Below are positions 1 through 9,942 of a DNA stretch of 64,000 nucleotides, piece after piece. Position 1 is the first letter of the stretch. Each line of letters opens with the position of its first letter. The DNA comes from Omphalotus guepiniiformis. Its lineage: Eukaryota > Basidiomycota > Agaricomycetes > Agaricales > Omphalotaceae. Location of the stretch: NCBI GenBank assembly GCA_028554645.1, contig JAQOOI010000070.1, positions 992,001 to 1,056,000 on the forward strand, in the 5' to 3' direction. The notes beneath the pieces were generated by a model that saw only the letters and a program-made list of their open reading frames with translations, had not been told where the DNA came from and searched no databases. The translations under genes were made by a program, and so were the position numbers.

Positions 1-963
1 AAGCAGAAACTAGCGTCCCTTTACGGGCTTGGCGGCCCACGAAAGCCGTCGTCATTGTCAAAGACAAAAGGCCACGTCTCGAGTACACGATCTAACGCGT
101 CGCGACGTCGACGCACAAGTAACGAGTCAACTCGTACGGGCACTTCAGCCCACTCGTTACCGTTGGCCTTGGAGTGGTATCGCAACAGCTGCGCCTACGA
201 TGCTTTCCTGTGTATCCTTCACAACGTATGGAAGACGGACGTTGTACGTTGGCAGAGTTACTTCGGTGAGATGGGCCACACTGCGTTGGAAACTGTTGCC
301 ATTGGGTTTGGACGAATTTCCGACAACGAAAACACCTTAAAAGACGTTCGAGAAAACCTGCGTCAGGAGCTCGCACAAGAGAGCCCGACTATCTTTGGGT
401 ATGGTAACCTCACCTCACTCACCGAGCTACTACAACGGCTTCTGCGGTCATCCAAAGTCATTGTCCGCGCTAGCATAACATGTCCTTCGCTACACCTCTC
501 GACGCAACCTTTACCCTCTGCTACGCGAGATTCCTGTACCGCTGTGCTGGAGCACCGCGCGATCGATATTCCTTCGACGACAGCTTGGGTGACTGAACTT
601 CCGCCTGAACGGACTGCGTGGAGGTGTGAACGCTGTGGAGAGCGCTGTCAGTTTTCCTTTGCCATGGTTCACGTTCCCGAGTTGCTTGTCATGAACTTTG
701 ACCCTGTAACGAACATGTGCATTGACCGTGTCATTACGACAGAAATACACGGGGATGAGCAGATATTTTTCCTGTACGGCGTCATTTATTATGGGGATTA
801 CCACTATACAGCGCGGTTCATCACTGAAAGCAGACACACCTGGTTTTACGACGGACTTCAGAACGGGGGTAGGCCGACCTTCGAGACCTGGTCGGACGAG
901 CTGGACATGACGTTATGTAGAGGACGAAGGGCAACAGCTGCAATTTATGTCAGAACTAGGTAG
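1..963 (+). CDS. USP-like cysteine peptidase domain protein (5' partial)
   Basis: The frame is open from the first base to the TAG at 961-963, so the start lies outside the window; the first possible start in frame is only a TTG at 55. The visible part (about 320 residues) resembles the ubiquitin-specific protease fold. A Cys box, NSCAYDAFLCILHN, lies about 45 residues after the TTG. A zinc-ribbon-like CERCGERC follows in the middle, and a His box (YGDYHYTARF) leads into WFYDG near the end. These supply the expected Cys, His and Asp/Asn positions. The family removes ubiquitin or ubiquitin-like tags. In mushrooms such domains also occur as the C-terminal part of large transposon-encoded proteins, so this could be the tail of a mobile-element protein. 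A decayed copy of the same tail lies 0.9 kb downstream. The family call is fairly sure; the cellular role is not known. Confidence 0.6.
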   Translation, partial: KQKLASLYGLGGPRKPSSLSKTKGHVSSTRSNASRRRRTSNESTRTGTSAHSLPLALEWYRNSCAYDAFLCILHNVWKTDVVRWQSYFGEMGHTALETVAIGFGRISDNENTLKDVRENLRQELAQESPTIFGYGNLTSLTELLQRLLRSSKVIVRASITCPSLHLSTQPLPSATRDSCTAVLEHRAIDIPSTTAWVTELPPERTAWRCERCGERCQFSFAMVHVPELLVMNFDPVTNMCIDRVITTEIHGDEQIFFLYGVIYYGDYHYTARFITESRHTWFYDGLQNGGRPTFETWSDELDMTLCRGRRATAAIYVRTR

Positions 964-1283
964 AAGATAATTTACGCGGCTACCTTCGTCTCGAGGTTCT
1001 CATCCCCCGGCATGAGCTTTGTGTAGGCTTGTCTGGGTCCCATCCCTACAGCACGCGCTTCATCTCATTCATCGTAGACAGACATGGTGTAAGTCACGGG
1101 GGGTCTTCCAAGGGCGGGTCCATGAATTTCCTGCAACTAAAAGCAAGCACAAATATGACAGATTCAGAAATTGACAAAACATACATAGCCAACTTTCACG
1201 GAATTCACAATATTCACAGATATCACCTCCCCTTGTATAAGTAAGTACATTTCGTGCTTTCTCGCCATCTTTCCGCATCTGCC
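964..1283. other. Intergenic stretch, nothing recognised
   Basis: Short frames occur on both strands, but none has a recognisable motif or a convincing start. It probably holds the 3' end of the peptidase transcript and the promoter of the small repeat ORF. Confidence 0.4.
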
Positions 1284-1724
1284 ATGTCGAAGAACCCGTT
1301 GACAGCTTTGAGCCTTGAACACCTAGTTACTCCTGCCGCGAATAATACGAGTCCTCGCGAGACAGAAAAAACGCCTGAGGCACGACACGCCACGTCGTCG
1401 ACGTTGTTAACTTGGAATGAAATCGCATATGCACGCGTCGCCCACCTCATTCACGACCAGACGCCTGAAGCGAGACCAGACCCCGGAGAGAATTCTCTTC
1501 AGAGTCCTCGCGAGACGGAAAAAACGCATGAGCCAAAGCAGTCTTCTGGTCACACCGCGTCTTCGACGTCGTTAACTTGGAACGAAATCGCGTATACACG
1601 CCTCGCCCACCTCATTCTCGACCATACGTGCGAACCGAGAGCAAACCCCGGAGAGAATCCTATTCACAACGATGAGACGGAACGTCGAGTCGTGGGTGCT
1701 AGTAGCATATCTGAAACACGATAA
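1284..1724 (+). CDS. Small hypothetical protein built of two tandem repeats
   Basis: An uninterrupted frame of 146 codons starts at the ATG at 1284; the frame can be extended upstream only to a GTG. After about 22 residues the protein consists of two copies of a module of about 50 residues. Each begins with SPRETEKT, has LTWNEIAY in the middle followed by R(V/L)AHLI, and ends with an NPGEN-like or DPGEN motif. No signal peptide or membrane segment is visible and I recognise no family. The flanking sequence is peptidase debris, so it may be a captured or remnant exon rather than a working gene. Conservation of both modules at protein level argues for some constraint or a recent duplication. 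Confidence 0.35.
   Translation: MSKNPLTALSLEHLVTPAANNTSPRETEKTPEARHATSSTLLTWNEIAYARVAHLIHDQTPEARPDPGENSLQSPRETEKTHEPKQSSGHTASSTSLTWNEIAYTRLAHLILDHTCEPRANPGENPIHNDETERRVVGASSISETR
1350..1670 (+). repeat. Tandem duplication of a ~155-bp coding module
   Basis: Copy 1 runs about 1350-1502 and copy 2 about 1503-1670. Both start with AGTCCTCGCGAGAC and end with a CCCCGGAGAGAAT motif. The second copy has a few extra codons after the first third. The reading frame is kept across both. Confidence 0.7.
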
Positions 1725-1884
1725 AAGGTAAGTTGGTCTGTTTTTCAAGAATGCCCGCGAGGTGTGCTCACCAGAAATCACCAGAATTAGCTCTGTGAAA
1801 AGAGTTGCCCTACGGTAGATCAGTGTACTTTGATTTTCGAAGGCACTTACTCACTAACTTGCATAGTTTACACGTCGCTTTCAG

Positions 1885-2100
1885 CAATTACGAGTTCGAG
1901 ATGAAATGTAGAATTCGTTATTTCAATGGCCATTTTTTCGCATTGTTGGTGACATCTGGTTCTACGACGGTGTAAGAGGGCCAGCAAACGTGAATTACAA
2001 CGGTAGTCTTGATGTGCGTGGCTTGAATTTGCGTCAACAAGGTCAGACGTCTGCGTGCTCTGTCATATACGTGCGTTCTAGTACATGCGAGAGAACGTGA
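1885..2100 (+). pseudogene. Decayed second copy of the USP-like peptidase tail
   Basis: After a possible splice acceptor (CTTTCAG, ending 1884) one frame gives a His-box-like RYFNGHFF. The frame then shifts by one base in a run of six T (1933-1938). The next frame continues IWFYDG and later SVIYVRS, ending in TGA at 2098-2100. The gene at 1-963 has HYTARF, WFYDG and AIYVRTR in the same order and with similar spacing. This is therefore a paralogous fragment with at least one frameshift, lacking the Cys box. It ends about 70 bp before the O-methyltransferase fragment. Confidence 0.6.
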
Positions 2101-2172
2101 AGAAAGTATATCGTAAGCGTGACTTGTAACAGCGCAACAAGGGAACGAATTCGCGTTATGTCAGACGGGTAG

Positions 2173-2555
2173 GATTCGTACATGCCAGTCTTGGCCCATA
2201 CCCTCAAGTTGAAATCGGATGAACCGTTCGATCTCATTTTCATAGATGCGGATAAACCCTCCAATTTGAAGTATTTTACAGAGGCAAAGCGTCTTGTTCG
2301 ACCAGGAGGTGTCATTGTAAGTCCCTAACTATATCATCCACGTTGATGAGATGCTCTGACCTTCTCAAAATCAAGATTGTTGATAATGTCGTGCGATATG
2401 GACGCGTATCTATTCCCGAGTTATCTGATCCAAACATTGAAGGTGTACGAACACTTTTGAAAGCGTTGAAGGACGATCAGGAGGTTGAAGCTACTACAAT
2501 TGGCACTGTTGGAGAGAAGGGATACGATGGATTTCTGTACGCAATTCGCAAATGA
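2173..2555 (+). pseudogene. 3' fragment of a class I SAM-dependent O-methyltransferase
   Basis: Two exon-like blocks, 2173-2316 and 2376-2555, are separated by an intron (GTAAGT to CAAG). The first encodes the conserved FDLIFIDADKPSN block and PGGVI. The second begins IVDNVVRYGRV and ends KGYDGFLYAI plus a stop. This matches the C-terminal half of the CCoAOMT-like O-methyltransferase family (metal-binding IDADK, then the DN pair), which methylates catechol-type hydroxyls using SAM. The N-terminal half, including the SAM-binding GxxxG region, is absent; upstream lies the peptidase remnant. It is therefore a truncated relic, unless distant upstream exons were missed. It lies next to the P450 cluster and may be a lost tailoring gene. 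Confidence 0.65.
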
Positions 2556-2612
2556 TACAACTCTGCAGGAGCGTCAAGTGTAAACAATCATGTGGAATAT
2601 ATAATTATCTAG

Positions 2613-2843
2613 CTCTGTGGAACGTTATCCGGTGACGACACAATTTTAGACTATAGTCCCGAAAACCCTGATAGCAGCGTCAGACTCCGCCGTGCAGATG
2701 TCATATGGCCCGTGGAAGGTCCATCCAAAATCTTCCTCCGAACCAATCTCATTCCGGTACTTCATCGCGCTTTAGAATACGTTAATTCCAAGAACCACCT
2801 AGCTCAGCCCAAGGAACCCTTTTTCTTCCGACTCATCTTATAA
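2613..2843 (+). pseudogene. Unidentified 3' coding fragment (~76 codons)
   Basis: After an acceptor-like TATCTAG (ending 2612) a frame of 76 codons runs to TAA at 2841-2843. It contains VRLRRADVIWPVEGPSKIF and ends KEPFFFRLIL. Its composition looks protein-coding rather than random, but I recognise no family. No start or upstream exon was found; the O-methyltransferase tail lies directly upstream. It ends 17 bp from the stop of the convergent P450 gene. It is probably the tail of another broken gene. Confidence 0.35.
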
Positions 2844-2859
2844 ACGTAAAGGCAAAAAT

Positions 2860-5042
2860 TCACATAGTATCCGACCGTACATCCAAGTCATACAACAATT
2901 CACGAATCAACACCTCCCTCCCATCCCTCGGTCTCATAACACACTCAAACGGAAGCGGATAACAATACAACCCAGAAGTATACCCACCCTCAGGCTCCTC
3001 ACCACTCTCCCCAACATCAATATCAAAACAAGCCAAGATAGACACGACACTTATCCAAATAGATGTTTCAGCCATATCTTGTCCTGCACATTGTCTTCTT
3101 CCGAATCCAAATGCGACGTCGGGGTGTGGGATGTTGGGGTTCAGCTGCCAGGTATTAAAGTCCAAGTCCGAGTCCGAAGATTGGGTAAGGAGAAATCGCT
3201 CGGGGTTGAATTGGTCTGTGTTGGGACCGTATGTTGATTCGTCATATAACATTGCCCTGAGTCTCGGTGTGAGTTAGAGTGGGAGGGAATGAGTACACTA
3301 CTAACCATGTATTCCCGACTACGACTGAACCAGCAGGGATATAATACCCTTTATATATATCATCCACCGTCGATCGATGTGGTACAGCTGCGAAGAATTC
3401 ATCGTTCGTTCATATAAGTACCCCCGAAGAAAACCCACCTAACGGTGTAACAGGCTTCCACCTCAAAACCTCTTTAACAACCGCATCAACATACGGTACT
3501 TTACCATAATCCGTAAAATCGGGTAACCGAGTCGGATTCGTACCGATCACTTCGTCGACTGCTTGTTGAGCCTTTTTTTGGATTGAGGGGTATTTGAGCA
3601 TTGCTAGGATGAATGTGTGTAGGGATGAGACGGTCTGTGCAATTCGAAGGTGTTTAGACGATCGGGTCCATTATGAATGAGAGTAGTTAGAATACGTACA
3701 GAATCTGCACCGGCTGCATACATCGTAGCCAACACATTCCTTAGCTTTATCTCATTCTCCTCCGTACGTACACCATCACTCTCCATCTCCTCTAGTACCC
3801 TCGACGCAATCGACGATTTCGCCGTTCCATCAGCCTATTCAAAATTCAATTCCAATTCCAATTCACAACACACTCAAAACCAAAGAAAACCACAACACAT
3901 ACCAATCCCTTCCTCACAAACTCAAACGGCAACACCGGCATAACATCAATAACCTCTCTCCACACCCTCGCTTTCTTCTTAAACCCCATACCAGGCAAGA
4001 ATTCTGGTAGATACTTGAGTGCAGGGATAACATCGACTAGATACGTCCCTGCGTTGCCTGCGGTGATCATTGCGTGGAGTGCTTTCTCAGCGATGGTGAT
4101 GTAGGGGTCGGAGGTGGGTTGGATGGTTATACCGTAGGCTGCGGAGAGAATGATTCGGCCTGCCATGCTGGAGGTGATATTATCATGTGAGTCAGAGTTA
4201 GAGGCAGTGGTGGGGGGAGAGGGAGACTCACTGACGAAGATGCCGTTCAAACTGTTCAGGCGAATCGAGTAGCTGTACGAGTAAACCCCGAGCTGCGGAG
4301 AGTTCCAACGGTCTATGAAGGAGCGTTGCTGGAGGTTGGAATTCTCTTCGGAATAATTTTCGATATTCTGGTTTTACATTTACATTAAAAAAACGAGTCG
4401 CGAGTGGATAAGTTTAGTGACGACTTTAGGAGTTTTTGAGATCGAAAGAAGCTACTGACCTCTCCACCTCTCGCTGTAAGGCATGAAAGCGATATGCCAA
4501 TCGAATCCCATTCTGTGGAAAGAGCGGGGTCATCATCGGATAGGAAGTTTAAAAAGTAATCTTGAACTTACAACTCATTCATCATCGTGAACCGCGGTCT
4601 ATCGAGTATCACTCCCAAGTCAGAAATTTCCTTTGTATAGGTGTAGGTGTAGCATTTGGGAAGAACAAACCTATCAGAATAAACCAACGAACGTCTTTCA
4701 AAGATTTCCTTCGCAGCTTGCATCGTATTAACCACTATCAACGGTGTCCCACACATGTTCAAGTATATCACGTCCGAGTCTACACAAACGAATGCAGTGG
4801 GTAAGCTAATGCAAGACCCTAAACGGGCACTTACTATACCTCTCCGACAGCTTTTTATACGTTTTCCATTCTTCGTCACCGATATCGTAGATATTCCCAA
4901 GTAGAGGGTATCCAGGGGGACCAGGTGGGAAGGGTAGCTTTGAAGTCTTGGATTTGCGGAGAACAAGATGGAGGGTTATGTAAAGGAGAGGGAGGGTACA
5001 TAGGATGAGTGTGTAGGAGTTGATGTTGAAGGTGAAAGGCAT
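2860..5042 (-). CDS. Cytochrome P450, type b copy 1 (intact)
   Basis: Ten exons join in frame to 535 codons plus stop: 5042-4835, 4779-4671, 4598-4572, 4512-4460, 4367-4232, 4167-3903, 3834-3700, 3634-3439, 3387-3306, 3256-2860. The product is a microsomal haem monooxygenase. In order it has an N-terminal membrane anchor, the hinge PFPPGPPGYP, the C-helix around ERWR, the I-helix AGADS, the K-helix KEVLRW (ExxR), the meander NPERF, and the haem loop FGFGRRQCAG, whose Cys ligates the iron. Length is normal for fungal P450s. The last exon is uninterrupted through YTSGL to the stop, whereas types a and c have an intron there. It stands head-to-head with the P450c remnant, with a shared upstream region. 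Substrate is unknown; the UbiA gene in the cluster suggests a terpenoid. Confidence 0.88.
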
Positions 5043-6208
5043 TGTGATTTGTCTGCGAGAGAGACAGTGAAGGAAGCGAGGGAATTTATAGATAGAGAGT
5101 GCGTACGCGTGACGCAGCTCAGCAGAGCCCAGCGAAGCTCGAGCTCCATCTCTTGATATTCGCTGACTCGAAAATTTAAAAAACAAGCAAACTAGAATTT
5201 AGGAAAGAATTCGAAAGTTCCCAGATGTTGGGGCCTCCGCTCAGAAAATGACACAACCAACATCGTCAATGATTGAGTTTACCTTTCGCCAGTGACGATT
5301 GAATTATGAGTGAATTGAATCGTTTCAGTCATACGCCTAGGGTCCCTTGCTGGCGAACATCTCGTCTCTTGTTGTCCGTGTATGCGGCGTTTCTTCGAAG
5401 GATTTCAATGTATATTGACGTGACGATGCTCGGGCCATTGGCTTCGTTCTCGCCTTGGGTTGCCTGTCAATTTCCTAGGATATGATTGCCAATCTTGAAC
5501 GCGTTCCACTTCGGTCCCTGTTTCGCGCTTCGAAGGTCGAGCTTCGCTCTGTCGCAAGAATACGATCTGCCATAACACCTATGACCATTCAGCTTCAATT
5601 CAAAGTGGCACGAATGAAGAACTTGCCAGTGAATTGAAGTCGATGCTACAGCCTGAGTGCGCCATTGGCAGTATACATTCCATGATCAACGTATGATTGT
5701 TGCACTTGCGTTATGTCGCATACAGAACGCAAGAAACACCTTGATACCGGTGACTTTGTTGAAGTCGGTGGGTCGGAGGCATGAGAAGAGGTGGAAGGGA
5801 GCTTTTGCTTTTGTCCAGGCGCCTAGTTACGTCAAGCGCTCACGGTCCGGTCCTTCCGGTCTATTTACAGTTGCAGAACGCAGAACCTTGTCCGGACCCA
5901 TTCATCCAATTCCCTGGCAAACGCAGAATACGCGTTATGCCATTCTACATTACAGGTTTATCTCGATTTCTGCGGACATATCTCTTATACGGGCCTTCGT
6001 TGGCTTGAAGAATTCAAGAAAGGTTTCATAATTCTAAATTTTGGTGCTGGTGCTGAACGTTGCATGACTTTAGGCCAACACTCGCTGAACGAAAATAGAG
6101 ATTCAAGTTCACATTTGTCGGAACGAGATGCCTTCAGACTTACCCGCCGCCTTTCTGAAGATGTCGCGTTCAAGTTCAAGTCCGAGTATAGCATGAAATT
6201 CCCGTTCG
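5043..6208. promoter_or_regulatory. Divergent P450b/P450c upstream region, copy 1
   Basis: No gene is seen. The region matches the upstream regions at 20383-21657 and, in part, 11432-12029 and 15691-16040. It contains the conserved block with CACGGTCCGG at 5841-5850, followed by a second CCGGTCTATTTA. CGG-T-CCG is an inverted-triplet arrangement of the kind bound by Zn2Cys6 regulators, so it is a candidate shared site for the two divergent P450 genes. That function is inferred, not shown. Confidence 0.45.
5841..5850. promoter_or_regulatory. CACGGTCCGG element, copy 1
   Basis: CGG-T-CCG inverted triplets inside a conserved block upstream of P450b and P450c. The same element recurs at 11546-11555, 16001-16010 and 20961-20970 (there with T instead of the first C). 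Conservation partly reflects the segmental duplication, so selection is not proven. Confidence 0.35.
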
Positions 6209-6498
6209 CCCGGCAGACGACAATGTCTTGATCAAGACATGGCAGAATCGTCGATGTGGATGGCGATTGCTTCTATTCTTGCGAGTTATGATATTGTGAT
6301 CGGGATGGTGATGTTGTTGAACCCTCTGGTGAATACACATCTGGATTGACATGGTATTTGAGTTCCCTTTTTCCTCCGGGACGTCGAGCTTCTATTTATT
6401 CGCTTCTCAGTTACCCGTGCCCGTTCAAATGTACCATTCGTCCGCGAAGTAGACGAGAATGCTTGATTCGCAATGGCAATGGCATCCTCAGTCCTTAA
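6209..6498 (+). pseudogene. P450c copy 1 remnant (haem loop to C-terminus only)
   Basis: The sequence matches P450c copy 3 from the end of the haem-binding loop onward: CAGACGACAATGTC, then AESSMWMAIASILAS, PSGEYTSGL, the intron, and YPCPF to a TAA at 6496-6498. Everything from near the promoter to the haem loop is missing. The upstream side joins promoter-type sequence (CCCGTTCGC) directly to CGGCAGACGAC, so one deletion of roughly 2.2 kb explains the remnant. It cannot encode a P450. Confidence 0.75.
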
Positions 6499-6924
6499 TG
6501 ACAGTTCGTGGATCAATGCGGCGAAGTTTATGTATGTACGCCTTGTCAATGCTCCTTTCATAGATGATCTAACTTCTTTAAGTACAGACAGTACAATCGG
6601 AAACGGTGTCGTGTCTCATCATTCCATCTCGATCACAAATGCAAGCTAGCTCCTGACGTGATGATTGAGAAGGAATCAAGGGAACGATATGCTGTCTAAG
6701 CGCGAATGGCGGATGTACTTACATATCAGGACTAGAGGACGTCTTGATGTGAGTTCATGTAGTATGTTAATTCAAGTTCATGCTTTAAACCAACCATTTT
6801 GTTCTGATGGAAGGGTCTCTAGAATGGAAGTATATGTGACAGCAAGCTAAATTACAAGAAATTCCGACACCCTGAGCAGGAATAAAAAGTCTGCTCTCCT
6901 GGCACTTTATCGTGTGAGAGCCCC
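6499..6924. promoter_or_regulatory. Upstream region of P450a copy 1
   Basis: No coding sequence is supported. An AATAAAAAGT at 6881-6890 lies about 35-45 bp before the ATG. TATA-like elements occupy the same relative place before a2 (about 12778-12786) and a3 (about 25327-25335). The CTCCTGGCACTT block just downstream is also shared with a2. Confidence 0.4.
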
Positions 6925-9062
6925 ATGCAGCCTACACACCTTCTAGAGGTCCTGTTCCTGCTTGTTCTGCTATACCTCATCATTCGTCGCACTTCATCGC
7001 GTTCAACTTTTCCGCCTGGACCTCCCGGATATCCCGTAATCGGGAATATATACGACATTGATACAGAGGAATGGAAAACATACAAGCACTTCTCGGAAAA
7101 GTACAGTAAGTACTTCGATGTCCAGAGAATTCTGCTCGTTGCTTAATCTCTTTTGGTAGACTCGGACGTCATCTATCTGAATATGTGCGGAACACCGTTG
7201 ATAGTGGTCAACACATTACAAGCAGCCCGGGAGCTTTTCGACAAGCGTTCCACGATTTATTCTGATAGGTTTGTATGCACATTTGAAGCGTTCTTATGTT
7301 CATTGACCTTACCAGACCGCGATTAACGATGTTGAATGAACTGTAAATTGTTCGGCATGGACTGAGTTCTGACGATAGTCTAATGAAGTTGATATTTAGG
7401 ATGGGTACTGATTGGATTATCGCCTTCATGCCCTACGGTGAGAGGTGGAGAGGTTAGTCTAACTCAGATTTCCCACTCGAAGTCCGAAGCTGATTCAAAC
7501 CGTTCTCCACCAGAGCATCGAAAGATATTCCGTAAATATCTTGAACCTCCGGCCACTCTCCTGTACAGGCCAGTCAAGCTCGAAGCAGCGCGCAATTTGC
7601 TCGTCCACCTGCTTGAATCGCCTTCAGACTTTGTGCAGCATCTTCGACAGTGAGTACTATGATTCTTGAGATCACAGGATTTCTTGCCGCAACTGACTTG
7701 GCATCAGTATGGCAGGCAGAATCATTTTATCCGCAGGATATGGTATCGATATCCAACCAAAGGATGATCCATACGTCGCCATTGCCGAGATATCCAACAA
7801 CGCAATGGTCGCTGCGGCGAACGCAGGGTCTTTTTTGGTGGATTTTATCCCAGCCCTCAAGTATCTACCTGAATGGCTCCCAGGCGCTGGATTCAAGAGG
7901 AAAGCAAAAGAGTGGCGTAAATCAATAGCAGCTATGCCAATTTTGCCATTCGAGTTTGTCACCCGGTCTATCGTATGTTGCTCCTTCCTGCTTTGAGAGA
8001 GCGTCATTCAACGTTGTGTCCGATAAGGCTGATGGAACGGCGAAAACGTCAATTGCATCCAGGGCATTGGCAGATATGGACAATAATGGCGTGCGTAACA
8101 TCGAGAATGTAACCAGGCTTCAAAATGTGCTAGCTACAATGTACACAGGCAAGTCAAACTCGTCCCTCACTGCACTTCCTTTTGCTCACGCAAGGCTAAA
8201 AACATCTAGCCGGCTCCGACACCGTGCGTGTGGTGCTTTCAGTTTGTCTCTTCAAGCTAACTTTGCCCTCAGACTGTTTCGGCTTTGCAAACCTTCATAC
8301 TAGCCATGGTGAAATATCCTGAGGTACAGACAAAGGCTCAGCGTGCAGTCGACGATATCGTAGGCGTGAATCGACTACCTGACTTTACAGATCAACACTC
8401 GATTCCCTATGTCGATGCTTTGCTGAAGGAAGTACTTCGGTGGAAACCTGTCGTACCATTAGGCATGTCACATCTTCTTTCACGTCTTGAACGTTCAAAT
8501 TCAATGACTTCTTCCCAGCCGTTCCTCATCGACTTTCAGTTGACAATGTATACAGAGGGTACCGCATTCCGGCTGGTTCTCTCGTCATTGGTAACGCATG
8601 GTCAGTGAGCTCTGACACTGGAAGCGAACCAACACTTACCTGTAAATCTGACCAGGGCGATGCTATATGACGAGTCAACGTACGGTCCTAATACAGATCA
8701 GTTCAACCCAGAGCGATTCCTCAAGGACGGAGCTCTGAATCCGGACGTGCCCCACCCTGACGCAGCATTCGGGTTCGGAAGGCGCAAATGTGCAGGCCAG
8801 GACATAGCTGAAACTTCCATCTGGATCACGATTGCATCCATTCTCTCGACTTTCGACATTTCGAAGGCTGTAGACCAAGACGGCATTATCATCGAGCCCT
8901 CGGGCGACTATACATCTGGCTTGGTAAGGTAAGTATCTTTCAAGCATATGAAGTTCAATTTGCAGTGTTCTGACTTATCTGCTCGGCAGCTACCCGTGTC
9001 CATTTGAGTGTACCATTCGTCCTCGTGCTGGCCGGGAAAATTTGATTCGTGATGTGGAATGA
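6925..9062 (+). CDS. Cytochrome P450, type a copy 1 (intact)
   Basis: Twelve exons give 507 codons plus TGA: 6925-7105, 7160-7268, 7316-7342, 7400-7452, 7514-7649, 7708-7972, 8028-8148, 8210-8223, 8273-8462, 8519-8600, 8656-8928, 8990-9062. Exon 8 is only 14 nt. Visible landmarks are an N-terminal anchor (LFLLVLLYLII), the hinge FPPGPPGYP, C-helix ERWREHR, the I-helix AGSDTT formed across the microexon, KEVLRW, NPERF and the haem loop FGFGRRKCAG. Two introns appear to use GC donors, after the MYT codons (GGCAAGT) and after VPL (GGCATGT). It is very close to a3 and ends 164 bp before a converging Nup57 fragment. It is probably an ER-bound terpenoid oxygenase; the substrate is not predictable. 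Confidence 0.87.
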
Positions 9063-9225
9063 CGACGTCTAAACTTCATCACTTTTATCACATCCATTGT
9101 AGTTTCTTGGTAACAAATACACTTAGTCCTTGAGATGGTATCTCTCTTCACAGGACGCCGCCTCGGCACTCCTCGGATTACAGAAGTACAGCACAAGTAC
9201 AGCAAGTTGTTGTCTGAACGGTAGA

Positions 9226-9942
9226 CTACCGTAACGCACTCATCGACAGCGTACTGCCTCGCATTGAGTTGGATCGATCAGCATATGTAGAACCGAACAC
9301 ATTCTGCTTTCATTGTCTTTCTCAATTACGGAAGATCCTGCAGTGCCCATGACAATCGCTAGATCCTTCAAATCTTGCTGCAGTATCTTCGTGAGATGGG
9401 CAAGACCTGCTTGTTGTTCCGCCAGGATCTGTGTGGCATGTAATTGAGCGAAATATGCAGTCGTAATGGAGTCGCACATGCCTGTGTAATCCGCGATAGA
9501 CCCTCCTCATCCACAACTTTCCATTCTCTTGACCCGCCAACAACTGTGTTGAAACTCTCTTCTCTTGCCTTTAACGCACCAACCACCGCCCAAAGCTCTC
9601 CTAGCTTGCTTGTTATTCGGTCCCCTTTCCCTACGCTGTCCGTGCTACCCGTGTTGCTTGACCCGCTTACGCCGACCTCCGTTACAACCTCCTCTAATGC
9701 GCCCCTCAACGCTTCTTCTCCCGCAGAGCTCCTGACACTAGATGTAAAAGCTGCACAAGTCTCAACAGTCGATGCATCAGCTGTGTCTGGGGCGCAGAAT
9801 AGCGTTGAAGCCGCGGAACTGTCACTGTTGAGTGATTTGCCATTAATTTCTTCTGCGGATCCAGTAACTTTTTTGTGGGTAACATATTGGGTGCCTTGAG
9901 CATTTACTCGGTCCCGTCGATAATCCCAGAGCAAAAACGGGT
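9226..9942 (-). pseudogene. Nup57 3' fragment (copy in unit 1)
   Basis: The sequence matches the 3' two coding exons of the complete Nup57 gene at 27697-29709. It contains the RDRVNAQGTQ block, the EEALRGALEEVV and ELWAVVGALKARE helices, and the terminal LAEQQAGLAHLTKILQ segment. It breaks off at about 9942, where P450b coding sequence begins in the same orientation and the same open frame. Substitutions and frameshifts near the end (after AGSSVI) indicate decay. It has neither FG repeats nor a start codon of its own. Confidence 0.8.

Larger units (their letters stand above)
2860..9942. repeat. Segmental repeat, unit 1 (P450b-P450c-P450a-Nup57)
   Basis: The order P450b(-), P450c(+, remnant), P450a(+), Nup57(-, fragment) recurs in units 2 and 3. 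Introns, intergenic sequence and even the 3' flank between P450a and Nup57 are recognisably similar, which shows DNA-level duplication and not only related proteins. Confidence 0.8.

Noticed and set aside
9444..9899. 151-codon plus-strand frame (and 27868-28281)
   Set aside because: Antisense of the Nup57 helical domain; the minus-strand reading carries the recognisable protein.
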